A stretch of DNA of 57,529 nt from NCBI RefSeq assembly GCF_011189575.1, contig NZ_PUJW01000025.1:1-57529 (forward strand), read 5' to 3'. Below the pieces are notes generated by a model. It was not told the origin of the DNA and did no database searches. It saw nothing but the letters and a program-made list of their open reading frames with translations. The stretch is from Photorhabdus cinerea. Lineage in GTDB: Bacteria > Pseudomonadota > Gammaproteobacteria > Enterobacterales > Enterobacteriaceae. Every line of letters starts with the position of its first letter. Within the stretch, counting starts at the first letter, position 1. Made by a program: the position numbers and the translations under genes. Below are positions 35,717 to 45,190 of this stretch, piece after piece.

Positions 35717-38221
35717 TCAGATAAAAATACTTAAACCACTGAGACTGAGACTCAGTGCTACCGCATTGATATTTATCTGTCCCAAGCTAAGGTTGAGGGT
35801 ATTGGTTGACATATGGAGCGTGGTATTACCGATGTTCAGCATATTATTTGACATCACCACACCCTCATTTTTCATAGCAATAGAGGAGTTGGTGTAATTG
35901 AGCATGTTGACACTCTCCGTCGTGCCACAAACGGTTAAGGTATTGCCGGCATGGGTTTCTATGTGGCCCTCAATCTTATGCTCCATATCTTTTGTTTCGA
36001 TGCACACCTTACCGCCACAATTAAGATGAGCATCGGCATCTGCCTGAATTTTCAGGTTATCTTTAACATGTTCTTGCCAGCTACCATCAATACTTCGCGT
36101 TACCGCGCCCTTAATTTCTACTTTCTGATCCTTATCTACGCGTCTGTTATCAACACCGTTGATCTCAACACTGACCCCCTTCTTGTAAATCACTGAGGTT
36201 GGAATTTTCTGTTGCTGTTGCTGCTCCGATGCTTTCTGATCCGCGATTTCCTCCGGTGTCAGCCCCTGTAATGTCATCAGCTTCTTCTGCGCCTGATTAT
36301 TGGGATCGCTGCTTTCTTTGTTGAGATACAGGCTGTCACCGTAGATGATTTGTTTACCCGCATCGAACAGAATATTGCCCCGCGCATGATAGCTGATGTT
36401 TTCCCCGGCATGCTGGCTGATACTCTGACTGACCTGTGTCTCTGATTTACCGTGGATACGTTCATACCTGCCACCCGCAATAAAATCTGCGCGTCCACCG
36501 ACACCGATAACGGCAGTTTTCCCTAACAGGAAGGTTTGAATATCCGGCATCGTTTTCAGGGTGTTGCACATGCCATAATGCTTGAAATGGGTTTCGCCTT
36601 TTATCTCCTGAGCTAAAACACCATCAACAGTAATATTTTTATCGTGCTCAACGGAGATATTCATGTCACGTTCAGCGTGCATCGTGAATGATTCACGCCC
36701 AGGCGCATCTTCGAGAAACAGAAAACTGGCATTTTCTACCCCGCCCTTCTTACTGCGGCTCATAAAGCCCATTCGGGTCGCATCATCGGGTAACTGCCAA
36801 GGCGGCATACACTCTTCGTTATACACCCGCCCAGTTACCAGCGGGCGATCCGGGTCACCGTTAATAAAATCAACCACCACCTCTTCACCGATGCGTGGGA
36901 TTTGTAAGCTGCCATATTTCCAACCAGCCCAACTGCTGGAAACTCGCACCCAGCAAGAGCTGCGATCATCCGGCTGGCTGTATCTGTCCCAACGGAATTT
37001 CAATTTGACACGACCATATTTATCGGTCCAAATGCTTTCTCCTGCCGGCCCCGTGACTTCCGCCGTTTGGGGGCCACAGGTTTTCGGCCAAGGCGTTATC
37101 CGCTGTGGACGCCAGACAATATCAGCCGGCACTGCACGAAATGTGGCCTGAAATGGCCCTTTATCCTGATTACACTTGTCCAATTCGTCATACAGCGTAC
37201 AGTCATACAATTCATACTCTACATGTGTGACAAGAAAAGCGTCTGAATCAGACGGAAAAGGGCTATTTTGCAGGGTAAAAGTACTTCCCGGCGCCACTCC
37301 GCACGCGGTCGTATTACCATACATCTGTTGTTGTTGCGCTTTAAACGCCTGCTGACGAATTTGCGCATAAAATTGACCGTGCTGATTGTCGATATAGCGT
37401 CCCGGCCATTCGAAAACATCAGCCTTATTCGCTGCAAACGACGCTGGATTACGACATACTTCTAATAAATGCGCCCGTGGTTTACGGAAATCATAATCAT
37501 CTAGCGTGTAAACCCGCGGCGTAATTTCCTGTGCCGTATTCCAGCAGGTAATACCTTCCTGATGATCAACAACACCCGGTTTTGCAGCTAAATAACGAAT
37601 TTGAGCATAAGCATCATTAAATGGCCGATGCGCATTCGGGGAATCAGCCAGAATTAAAGTATGCCCCTCTTTCTGATGACTGAAATAATAATAAATACCT
37701 TCATGTTCCATTAATCGACTAATAAAGTCAAAATCACTTTCCTGATATTGAACACAATATTCCCATTGACGATAATGGCTACTGAGACGGTTTTCGATAT
37801 TGATATTATATTTTGCAAGTAGGCCAGCAATAATATCCGGCACACTCTGTCCCTGCCAAATATGACAATCACGGTTTTGCGTCAAATACCATAAAGAAGG
37901 ATGCAACGTGAAGATATATAACTTATCCCCACCTTCCTGCAAATAATGTCCAGCATATTCGATGCGCGTAATATTACCATGCAAGAAACGGGAACCACCC
38001 TGTATCAATGGTATCTCCAGAGACATACTCTTACCCAATAATGACTTCATATCGAGATCATTACATGGACAGAGAAACTCCACGTTAAACTGATACAATT
38101 GCGACAACGATTCGCTACCGGTTAATTTTCTGAAACGCAGTTTATCGCTATCAGAAATATTACGCGGTATATTCGCAATCATGCGGGCATCTGTACGATA
38201 ATCGGATGTTTGACTCATCAT
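35717..38221 (-). CDS. vgrG: T6SS spike protein VgrG (TssI), extended
   Basis: An 834-residue trimeric spike protein. The gp27-like part covers about 20-390 (LYQFNVEFLCPCND, GNITRIEYAG, WEYCVQYQESDFDFISRLMEHEGIYYYF). The gp5-like OB fold (WVRVSSSWAGWKYGSLQIPR, GDPDRPLVTGRVYN) follows, and then the beta-helix needle. Beyond the needle there is an additional about 150 residues (from about 670) with more strand repeats ending in a hydrophobic LSLSLSGLSIFI. It is longer than simple VgrGs (about 600-700), so the tail may bind cargo or be an effector-like extension. The start at 38221 has GGAG upstream. First gene of operon A. Confidence 0.95.
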   Translation of the reverse strand: MMSQTSDYRTDARMIANIPRNISDSDKLRFRKLTGSESLSQLYQFNVEFLCPCNDLDMKSLLGKSMSLEIPLIQGGSRFLHGNITRIEYAGHYLQEGGDKLYIFTLHPSLWYLTQNRDCHIWQGQSVPDIIAGLLAKYNINIENRLSSHYRQWEYCVQYQESDFDFISRLMEHEGIYYYFSHQKEGHTLILADSPNAHRPFNDAYAQIRYLAAKPGVVDHQEGITCWNTAQEITPRVYTLDDYDFRKPRAHLLEVCRNPASFAANKADVFEWPGRYIDNQHGQFYAQIRQQAFKAQQQQMYGNTTACGVAPGSTFTLQNSPFPSDSDAFLVTHVEYELYDCTLYDELDKCNQDKGPFQATFRAVPADIVWRPQRITPWPKTCGPQTAEVTGPAGESIWTDKYGRVKLKFRWDRYSQPDDRSSCWVRVSSSWAGWKYGSLQIPRIGEEVVVDFINGDPDRPLVTGRVYNEECMPPWQLPDDATRMGFMSRSKKGGVENASFLFLEDAPGRESFTMHAERDMNISVEHDKNITVDGVLAQEIKGETHFKHYGMCNTLKTMPDIQTFLLGKTAVIGVGGRADFIAGGRYERIHGKSETQVSQSISQHAGENISYHARGNILFDAGKQIIYGDSLYLNKESSDPNNQAQKKLMTLQGLTPEEIADQKASEQQQQQKIPTSVIYKKGVSVEINGVDNRRVDKDQKVEIKGAVTRSIDGSWQEHVKDNLKIQADADAHLNCGGKVCIETKDMEHKIEGHIETHAGNTLTVCGTTESVNMLNYTNSSIAMKNEGVVMSNNMLNIGNTTLHMSTNTLNLSLGQININAVALSLSLSGLSIFI

Positions 38222-38489
38222 GATCTTCTCCAATAAAACAGGCCCGTCTTACTATCAATGGGCGTCGCTCGCGCTAATATCTCAGGCGATAATAGGCTGT
38301 ACAGGTCAGAGCAGAACATCAGGTAATAACATGAGATTTATTTTCTCCTTAATAGATGCACCGTTATCAGGTATTCAACGGATTGAGACCGATGCGCAAT
38401 ATACTGACTATTAACACTGACATTTGATATTGGTAAATCAGGAAGCTACCTGATTACCAGTACAATAATGACAAATATGGAGAGAAAAT
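38222..38489. promoter_or_regulatory. Divergent gap between vgrG and the small plus-strand genes
   Basis: About 270 bases that must carry the operon A promoter on the minus strand and one for the small plus-strand pair. A 64-codon open frame here has no ribosome binding site or family resemblance. No clear box elements are assigned. Confidence 0.4.
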
Positions 38490-38696
38490 ATGTTTCGTAA
38501 AAGATCAAGAAGATCAACGAGATCGATAACATCGAATCAAAATCCGACGCGGTCGTCTTATTATGACAGCCCGGCATTATTCGACAACCTAGCCAGTTTA
38601 TTGTATCCAGAATATTACTGGTTTCTGGCAGACTTACCGGATGAATTACAAACTGAATTGGCAAAACCAAGCCTGCAAAAGAGGGAGAAAGAATGA
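38490..38696 (+). CDS. Small Arg/Ser-rich unknown protein
   Basis: A 68-residue protein with a basic N-terminus (FRKRSRRSTRS) and a more ordered C-terminal half (SPALFDNLASLLYPEYYWFL). GGAGAG lies before the ATG, and the stop overlaps the next start as ATGA, which supports real translation. No family is recognised. It has no signal peptide. It sits divergently from vgrG, so a T6SS-linked role is possible but unproven. Confidence 0.6.
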   Translation: MFRKRSRRSTRSITSNQNPTRSSYYDSPALFDNLASLLYPEYYWFLADLPDELQTELAKPSLQKREKE

Positions 38697-39094
38697 AGCG
38701 GCTATCTATCATCAGTGCCTGCGAAATGACGCGTAAGGCATTTTTATACTTGCTAACACCGCATGTAGACGTACTCCATACGTATTCATCACCATCAGAA
38801 TTTACAGCCGCCACAGACGAATCGTATGGCTTTATGTTATTAGATATCTGCAACCGTAACCGGGAATGGTTAAGTGAGATAGCCGGGTTTTGCCAGCAAT
38901 ATCATTGGTTATCTGACTGGCATCTTAGCTTGTTGATTGACTCCTCATGCGGAACCAGCCGAATAATAACGGAGTGGCCTGGTATTCGCAAAGTATTTAA
39001 TCTAAACCAACCTGTACAGGCATTATATGATGAATGTCTCGCGTGGATACAAGAAAACGATGATGGCAGAGATAATTTAAGTACTTTTAAATGA
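38693..39094 (+). CDS. Response-regulator receiver-like small protein
   Basis: A 133-residue protein, translationally coupled to the gene before it. The layout KRLSIISACEMTRKAFLYLL...VLHTYSSPSEF...YGFMLLDICNRN resembles a receiver (REC) domain, with LLDI where the phospho-accepting Asp would fall. The N-terminal acidic pair is replaced by Ser/Ala, so normal phosphorylation is doubtful. There is no DNA-binding output domain. It may be a degenerate receiver acting by protein contact. Moderate confidence in the fold only. Confidence 0.6.
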   Translation: MKRLSIISACEMTRKAFLYLLTPHVDVLHTYSSPSEFTAATDESYGFMLLDICNRNREWLSEIAGFCQQYHWLSDWHLSLLIDSSCGTSRIITEWPGIRKVFNLNQPVQALYDECLAWIQENDDGRDNLSTFK

Positions 39095-39330
39095 TGCTAT
39101 CTGGATCATTTTTACTTGTTGACTCTATTATTGCAGAGAGAAGTAATATAATAATAAATAAACTTCTCATAATCTCCACCTCGTTATATTGAACAATCAC
39201 ATATAATATAAGATCCACCTCAGCAAAGTTGTAATTAACAATATATCAAAATAAACATCAAGTAATAGCATTGTATTTGTAGAATAATAAGATTATATGT
39301 AAAAGAGCATTCTGAGCGAGAGATACAAAA
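39095..39330. other. AT-rich gap, no gene
   Basis: About 240 bases between the small receiver-like gene and the terminator. No ORF or RNA gene is recognisable. Confidence 0.5.
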
Positions 39331-39355
39331 AAACCTACTGTCAAAAAGTAGGTTT
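39331..39355 (-). terminator. Terminator of the LuxE/LuxC/PaaK/GNAT operon
   Basis: An 8-bp stem AAACCTAC/GTAGGTTT with a 9-base loop. On the minus strand it is followed by seven Ts, about 70 bases beyond the GNAT stop. A second hairpin, AATCTGTCA/TGACAGATT at 39362-39393, lies between the two. Confidence 0.7.
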
Positions 39356-39425
39356 GTTATTAATCTGTCAGGCCCTTTAAGCTTTGACAGATTTCGCCAA
39401 ATCATTTCCTGTCATTGCAGGAGGA

Positions 39426-40349
39426 CTATCCAACTGCGCAGGCAAACATACTTTGCTGGTGCAGACTACGAGCAAACTGACAACTTAGACTCAACTCTTT
39501 CCTACTATGCCCCCGAACCAGCAAAGCCTCCCAACGATGATGATGACCTGGCACAAAACCAGTACAAGCAAACCCGGCCTGTTGCAAAATTTGCATAGCC
39601 TGAAGGGTACCTTCCCCTACCGGGAGTTTCACATAGACCAATTTGCGAGCCGGTAGCTCTGCCACCTCTTTTATCCGCTCAGTTGTCTGTTTTTCTATCC
39701 ACACTTCCAACCTTTGGCCATGACTCGTCATGCTGATCTCTGCATCAACTGCCCCCTCCGGTTTTAGAGGCTCCTGACCAAATACTTGAGTAACCGATTT
39801 CAACCAATTTTGCCAACCCAAAGGCCAGTGTAATTCTGGAAAGGGCCAACTTTGTAACGGCAGGCAGCCCAAAACTATGCTTTCAGGATGCGTCTGATCA
39901 AATGGTGATGTTACATAGTCCGGCAACAAGCCGGTGGTGTGAAAGCCCAAATTTTGGGCTAAACGCTGGCTGTGATTATGCGACGATACTTGCTTGATAG
40001 TGAGTATACTCAAGCCCATTTCTCTGGCCTGATCGCACAAATATTGCCCCAGTGCAGTGGCGATACCCTGACCACGCATCTGTGGATGTACCGCGATAAG
40101 CGCGAGTTCAGCTCTTAACGGACAACGATCATCCCGCCATAGTGCTGCATGTCCCAATACCTGGTCATCCTGTACTGCAACGGCAGAATACCAGTGTTTT
40201 GCCGCATTATAGCGGCCAAGCATAGTTGGCAAATAAACTTCCGGGTAGACATAATCTTCGCCATAGACCACCCGGAATAAGGCGCTGACACCGGTGGAGT
40301 CCTCTTCCCGGAATAATCGAATCAATGGCATCACTGGATTTATGCTCAT
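39426..40349 (-). CDS. GNAT-family acyltransferase in lux-like operon
   Basis: A 307-residue protein. The N-terminal half is a complete GNAT fold with the acetyl-CoA loop VHPQMRGQGIATALG and a later RLAQNLGF. The C-terminal half (LQILQQAGFACTGFVPG) looks like a degenerate second GNAT. The start overlaps the upstream PaaK-like stop as ATGA, so it belongs to the operon. It could acylate an amine made from the aldehyde produced by the LuxC/LuxE pair; this is inference from context. Confidence 0.82.
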   Translation of the reverse strand: MSINPVMPLIRLFREEDSTGVSALFRVVYGEDYVYPEVYLPTMLGRYNAAKHWYSAVAVQDDQVLGHAALWRDDRCPLRAELALIAVHPQMRGQGIATALGQYLCDQAREMGLSILTIKQVSSHNHSQRLAQNLGFHTTGLLPDYVTSPFDQTHPESIVLGCLPLQSWPFPELHWPLGWQNWLKSVTQVFGQEPLKPEGAVDAEISMTSHGQRLEVWIEKQTTERIKEVAELPARKLVYVKLPVGEGTLQAMQILQQAGFACTGFVPGHHHRWEALLVRGHSRKELSLSCQFARSLHQQSMFACAVG

Positions 40350-41620
40350 GCTGCCTTCTCTTCAACACGATAACCACGATGATCAATCACACGCATCAGC
40401 TTACCGGAGCGTGGATGAGTCAGCATATTTTCGAGAGCACAGTCGACCACCTCAACATACAGCTCGCCCTGACAACATAGCTTGGCTATCGCGGGTTGGA
40501 CTGCCAACAGCGCTTGACGGATTGATGTTGTAGATGATGACGTCGATGATTGATCTCTGGCCAACAGTAGTTTTATCTTATCTATACCATCCTGACGGCT
40601 CAGCAATAACTGCCAGGCAAGTATTCCTTCTTGCTGTTGCAGTAAATGAGCAATCTGGTCCGGAAAAAGAGACAGCGTGGACACTCGAACTCTGTGAGCA
40701 CTTCCAGCCCGCCCCTGCAAAGCGAATTTACGCTGCGGTTTCCCAGGTTCCTCACACCAACAAGCCATATCACCAGTAGGATAACGGATAACCGGCATCA
40801 GACGCCGTTGTAAGTTGGTAACAACTAACATGCCATTCTGCCTTGGTACGGTAATAGGCTGACCACTAGCTTCGTCAATAATTTCGACAATCGTCTCAGC
40901 ATCAAAAACCCGATGTTCGCCATGGCAGCAATCCGGAGCAGCTGCCCCAATGAGGCCAGCATCAACACTGGCACAACCAATTGAGCCAATGCGTGCATTA
41001 GGAAACACGGTACTCAGCAATGTTAGTTGTTCCGGAAACAGACTTTCACCACCGTACAACAGGCGTTCAATATTGGGTATGGACTGGCCGCTCTGTTGCA
41101 AAGTGCTGGCAAAACGTAGCAATTGCACGGGCACTCCGACCAGAACGTTGATGCCCAGACTGACAATAGCGTCAGCCAATGCCTGATCATCAACTGAACA
41201 AGTGAACGGATACTCGATCACTGGCACCGGTGAATAAGACAAAGCGCCGTGAATGAACAACAAGCTAGTATATAGATCACCGGCAAAAAATAGATTGGCA
41301 ACGCGGTCACCGGGCTTTAGCTGCTGCGCCAGTCCTTGCCCGAATGCCCGCACAAAAGCGCGCCATTCGTCACAACTGAACACCGATAATCTGCCCTCAC
41401 TGGTAGAGCCACCTGTTTTGAAAACATGGCCGCCGTTGATAGGGCCGGTCAATACCGGCCAGTTTTCCAATGGTTGCGACTGCTGCCAGTAGTTAGCAGG
41501 ATCGATTAATGGCAAATCAGTCAGCGTCCAGCCGGAGCGAGGCAAATCACGGTAAAGATCCCTAAAGAAGGGAGCATGATCGCGGGCATATTCAACCAGA
41601 TCGTATAATGATAATGTCAT
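40346..41620 (-). CDS. PaaK/LuxE-superfamily AMP-forming ligase, stand-alone
   Basis: A 424-residue adenylating enzyme related to phenylacetate-CoA ligase/CapK. The nucleotide loop is FKTGGSTSEGRLSVFS near 65-80, followed by VLVGVPVQLL, YGGESLFPEQ and the late RYPTGDMACWC. It is a clear paralogue of the C-terminal half of the upstream LuxC fusion, including the DAG motif and a Cys pair (DCCHGEH). It should activate a carboxylate as acyl-AMP; substrate and acceptor (CoA, carrier or protein Cys) cannot be read. It starts 29 bases after the LuxC-PaaK stop. Confidence 0.8.
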   Translation of the reverse strand: MTLSLYDLVEYARDHAPFFRDLYRDLPRSGWTLTDLPLIDPANYWQQSQPLENWPVLTGPINGGHVFKTGGSTSEGRLSVFSCDEWRAFVRAFGQGLAQQLKPGDRVANLFFAGDLYTSLLFIHGALSYSPVPVIEYPFTCSVDDQALADAIVSLGINVLVGVPVQLLRFASTLQQSGQSIPNIERLLYGGESLFPEQLTLLSTVFPNARIGSIGCASVDAGLIGAAAPDCCHGEHRVFDAETIVEIIDEASGQPITVPRQNGMLVVTNLQRRLMPVIRYPTGDMACWCEEPGKPQRKFALQGRAGSAHRVRVSTLSLFPDQIAHLLQQQEGILAWQLLLSRQDGIDKIKLLLARDQSSTSSSTTSIRQALLAVQPAIAKLCCQGELYVEVVDCALENMLTHPRSGKLMRVIDHRGYRVEEKAA

Positions 41621-41649
41621 GATTTACTCAAAAAATAATATTATTGGTC

Positions 41650-44058
41650 TCAGAGTCGGTAATCCAGCACTAACGGCGTTTTGCCACTTTGCGGATGATG
41701 ACGGAACTGTCCAACTGGCGTAGGAATCACTTCCAGTTGCAGTAATCCACCGCTGACAACTTGATTTAGCATCCTGCTATGTTGTAACAGATGAATACGC
41801 ACCTGATCAGCGTCCCCATCCGCTAATATATGAATATAATCACAACCATCAGAGTTATTTCCCACCAACCACTGCACCGGAAACGCTAACCCAGCCGATA
41901 ACTCTGTCGGATTCAGGAAAATAGAACCTACCCGTATCAATGCACCATGACGCCCCTCCAGTTTAAAACGTGGAGCTGGCAATCCGCAGGAACAGGAACC
42001 CGGCAGCCAGTGACCTAAATCACCTAAATCGTAACGCTGAATCCACTGCCCTTCCCGTGCCAGAGGGGTGAACACCAATCGGCCTGTCTCACCGTTCGGA
42101 ACAGGCTGATCGCTGTCCAGAGCCAATATTTCCAGCCATTGAATATCAGATAACAGATGGAATTCTCCATCGTGGCAACAGGCACAAGCATGACCCAGAG
42201 GACCCGCATCTACTGAACCGTAAATTGCCGAGCGGATCACCTGTACACCAAAACTGGACAAAAACTGACGTCTATCTTCGCTAATATGCTCCCCACCAGT
42301 AAAGACTTTGCGTACACCACCATAAGCACGCAACGTGGCTTCTTCACATTCAAACAATCGGTGTATAGTGCTTGGCATCCCCACCAGCGTATTGACCCCT
42401 TGAGTGACAATAAAATGCCTGATTTGGCTAAAATCATCGTCTATCGGGCCTCCCATTGGGTAATGCGGCACGGATAATTTATCCAAGATAGTGAAAAAAC
42501 TGAGCATACCGCCATACAAGTTGCCACCATACAGCAAATTCATTACCCGATCCTGAGCCGGGTCCAAACCAGCGGAAAACAGGCCATCTGCCGCAGCCTG
42601 CATCTGGCTGTGATAGTCTCTGCGGCTGAAACCCGCCAGTTTGGGGGCACCACTACTACCACCACTGCGGAAAAATAGCTGTGCTTTCTCAGTGACGCCA
42701 TTTTGCTGAAATTTGGCTTTATCCATCACAGGAATCCCGGCCAATTCTGGCGGATTAACCGACAATTTATCCAACGAGACATGGCTCGGCAGTTGCTCAG
42801 CTTTCAAGCTAACAGAGACACGTCGTGCAAGCCGAGTCAATGCATAAACACCATCATGCGGTTCGCCTTCATAGCCATCGTGCATAGCGCCAACCTGACA
42901 TATGCGGCTAACTCCAGCGGCCAGCAATTGGCGACTAAGCACAGTCAGTTCATCTGTTTTGGCTATCAGGCCACAACTTTGCAAATAAGGGCGCCACGAC
43001 AGCAAAATTTCTACTAATTTTGCCCGCGGTGCTGGACGAATTTGCAAAGTACGGTATAACGGTGATGGCACCAGTTCCTGACGCTGTATCCAGGCTACCC
43101 GCCATCCATTACCCTGTTCTACCGACCCCGTCAGACCAACAAAAGATTGGTCCAACTGCAAAAACGCCATCTGACTGCTGATTTCAGCCGCTTCTTGTAT
43201 ATCGGGTTGTAACGCTGGCCATACTGGCGCCCGCTGAGCCAACGTGGTAGCCATAGCACTCGCCACCTGCCGTAAAACATCCTCATCAGTGCTGTCTACC
43301 AACAAACACTGTGGGCTGGAACACGCTTGCTGATCAAAACGGCAAACATCATCAGCCAACGCATCGTAATCAGCACTACTGGCAGCTACCGGATCAAGAT
43401 AAGCAAAACTGATACGATGTCCCCAATCTATCCAACGGCAACCGGGCCGCAATTGGCTACGGATAGCTGTCAATGCAGTATTACTGCCCCAGGCTGACAC
43501 GGCATCAGCACAATCCAATAATTCTGACAATTGATCAGACGGTAAAGGCAATACAGATACATAAGACGCTAACTTACCGCTAAGATCATGACGCAAAAAT
43601 TCAGCCAATATCTGTGCATTAAGACCGCGATCACTACTGCTAGGACGCAACCAGTTGACATTGCCAACCAGCAAACTTTCCAGCACTGCCATAAATGGCA
43701 GCAACGGAGCATTAGCTGGCGTGATGTGCACCACTAATCCGAAAGGTTGCCAAGTTTCAAAACGTGGTTGTGTATAGTCAAAACGGCGCAAGGAAAACGG
43801 CTGTTCGCCCAACTCGTGTCGCAACTTTGCTTCCAGCGAATCACGATGACAAAAACTGCGTAAAGTATTGATTGTGGTGGTATCCAGTCCAAGTTTAGAA
43901 GCGACAGCATCGAGACTGTCGGCAAAGCGCCCGGCACATTCCAATACTTGTTGTACGTTTGGGGGACAAGCCAGAGTATCAGCAAGACTATTTTTAAGTT
44001 CAACCAATACAGCTGCGGGCTCTAAGTCAGAGATAACCTTACCATTAATTAAATACAT
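41650..44058 (-). CDS. LuxC acyl reductase fused to a PaaK-like ligase domain
   Basis: An 802-residue two-domain protein. Residues about 1-430 match LuxC-type acyl-CoA/acyl-protein reductase: VVHITPANAPLLPFMAVLESLLVGNVNW, WGHRISFAYLDP, and QQACSSPQ, which should hold the acyl-accepting Cys. Residues about 440-802 are a PaaK-like adenylation domain (FRSGGSSGAPKLAGFS, VGMPSTIHRLF, FTGGEHIS, RYDLGDLGHWLPGSCSCG). LuxC alone is about 480 residues, so the fusion is unusual. It would let one polypeptide activate an acid and reduce it to an aldehyde. An AAGGAATC site precedes the ATG, and LuxE ends 1 base upstream. Confidence 0.85.
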   Translation of the reverse strand: MYLINGKVISDLEPAAVLVELKNSLADTLACPPNVQQVLECAGRFADSLDAVASKLGLDTTTINTLRSFCHRDSLEAKLRHELGEQPFSLRRFDYTQPRFETWQPFGLVVHITPANAPLLPFMAVLESLLVGNVNWLRPSSSDRGLNAQILAEFLRHDLSGKLASYVSVLPLPSDQLSELLDCADAVSAWGSNTALTAIRSQLRPGCRWIDWGHRISFAYLDPVAASSADYDALADDVCRFDQQACSSPQCLLVDSTDEDVLRQVASAMATTLAQRAPVWPALQPDIQEAAEISSQMAFLQLDQSFVGLTGSVEQGNGWRVAWIQRQELVPSPLYRTLQIRPAPRAKLVEILLSWRPYLQSCGLIAKTDELTVLSRQLLAAGVSRICQVGAMHDGYEGEPHDGVYALTRLARRVSVSLKAEQLPSHVSLDKLSVNPPELAGIPVMDKAKFQQNGVTEKAQLFFRSGGSSGAPKLAGFSRRDYHSQMQAAADGLFSAGLDPAQDRVMNLLYGGNLYGGMLSFFTILDKLSVPHYPMGGPIDDDFSQIRHFIVTQGVNTLVGMPSTIHRLFECEEATLRAYGGVRKVFTGGEHISEDRRQFLSSFGVQVIRSAIYGSVDAGPLGHACACCHDGEFHLLSDIQWLEILALDSDQPVPNGETGRLVFTPLAREGQWIQRYDLGDLGHWLPGSCSCGLPAPRFKLEGRHGALIRVGSIFLNPTELSAGLAFPVQWLVGNNSDGCDYIHILADGDADQVRIHLLQHSRMLNQVVSGGLLQLEVIPTPVGQFRHHPQSGKTPLVLDYRL

Positions 44059-44059
44059 T

Positions 44060-45190
44060 TCAGGATTCCTTTATCAACTCAGAAGCGGCAATCGCACAAC
44101 TGCGGTTTTTACTCGTACCAGCACGACCCAATAACTCAAACCAATCGGTAGCCACCCCACAGCCACATTCAGCAGCTGGATGCAGCACAGCCAAATCATT
44201 CACCACAATACTGTGGGCTGGGCTGGAAGTGATATAAGGTGATATCAGATGTAGAAAACCGGGCTTGCCATAGGATTGGACAGCCATACTGGCCGTATCA
44301 CGAATATAAGCACGAGCATAAACCGGCACATGAAAATGATGATTTCGGCACTCAACATAAGGCACCGGATGTTCAACCGAGCCATAACCATCCCGGCAAC
44401 GCTCATCAGGAATACCCAGTTGTTCTCCTAAACGCTGATACAGCAAGGATCTTGGTATCGCTTTATCGGCGTGCGTTTTCCAGCCACCACCTAAAAATAC
44501 TAATGACTCAGGATGCAGCTGCATCGGTGGCAAACCCATTTCCCGCATCCGTTCCAGTGCAAACCAAAGGAATGCCGGAAAACCCAGCATACGCACTGGC
44601 AACCCTTGCACCACAAACTCCTGCAAAGATCGGATCACACCAAATGGATCAAATTCATTGCCTTTTCCGTTATGGCGCAATGCATAACAGACTTGCGCCA
44701 CTGGCGCGTATTTACACAGATACTGATCGGTATAAGCCGTTCCCAGAGTAATTGCTCCGGCAGGCTCATAACTCAGCAGCAAATAATTGCAGGGCTGTTG
44801 TGGCGTATGCCAACCGTAATACTCGAAAATGCGTTCAACCATATTCTGAGCTGCGCTGATACTACGAGTATCGTAACGCATACGGCTTTTTTGACCCGTA
44901 GTTCCGGATGAAGTTAATTCCAGTGCATCCCTGCCAGAAGAGCTGAGCAACAATTGCTGTTTGAAATAATTAGCGAAAATGGGTGGCAGACGCGACCAAT
45001 CGTTCAGTTTCTCTAGTTTTTGAACGTCAAAGCCGCCTGCTTTCAGCCACTGGTAGTAACCGGGAGTGTTTTCACAATGGTACAACGTCAGCTCAAGCAT
45101 GGCGGCATTAAACAGTCGATCGCAATCACTATCGGCACGATAAGGGTGATCAAGTGCGCAAAGAGCGTCAACATAAGTAAGAGAAGTCAA
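44060..45190 (-). CDS. LuxE-like acyl-protein synthetase
   Basis: A 376-residue member of the LuxE family, close to the usual 370-380. Features are ELTSSGTTGQKSRMRYD (ATP loop), LGFPAFLWFALERM, FLGGGWKTH, DGYGSVEHPVPYVEC and a C-terminal SCAIAASELI, whose Cys matches the acyl-carrying Cys near the LuxE C-terminus. It should make acyl-AMP and then an acyl thioester handed to LuxC. TTG 45190 is chosen as start because GGAG lies 7 bases upstream and no ATG fits. First gene of the operon. No luciferase genes (luxA, luxB) or luxD are present. Confidence 0.87.
   Translation of the reverse strand: MTSLTYVDALCALDHPYRADSDCDRLFNAAMLELTLYHCENTPGYYQWLKAGGFDVQKLEKLNDWSRLPPIFANYFKQQLLLSSSGRDALELTSSGTTGQKSRMRYDTRSISAAQNMVERIFEYYGWHTPQQPCNYLLLSYEPAGAITLGTAYTDQYLCKYAPVAQVCYALRHNGKGNEFDPFGVIRSLQEFVVQGLPVRMLGFPAFLWFALERMREMGLPPMQLHPESLVFLGGGWKTHADKAIPRSLLYQRLGEQLGIPDERCRDGYGSVEHPVPYVECRNHHFHVPVYARAYIRDTASMAVQSYGKPGFLHLISPYITSSPAHSIVVNDLAVLHPAAECGCGVATDWFELLGRAGTSKNRSCAIAASELIKES

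Noticed and set aside
39426..45190. Bioluminescence (lux) operon
   Set aside because: luxA, luxB and luxD are missing and LuxC is fused to a PaaK-like domain; gene order is not luxCDABE.
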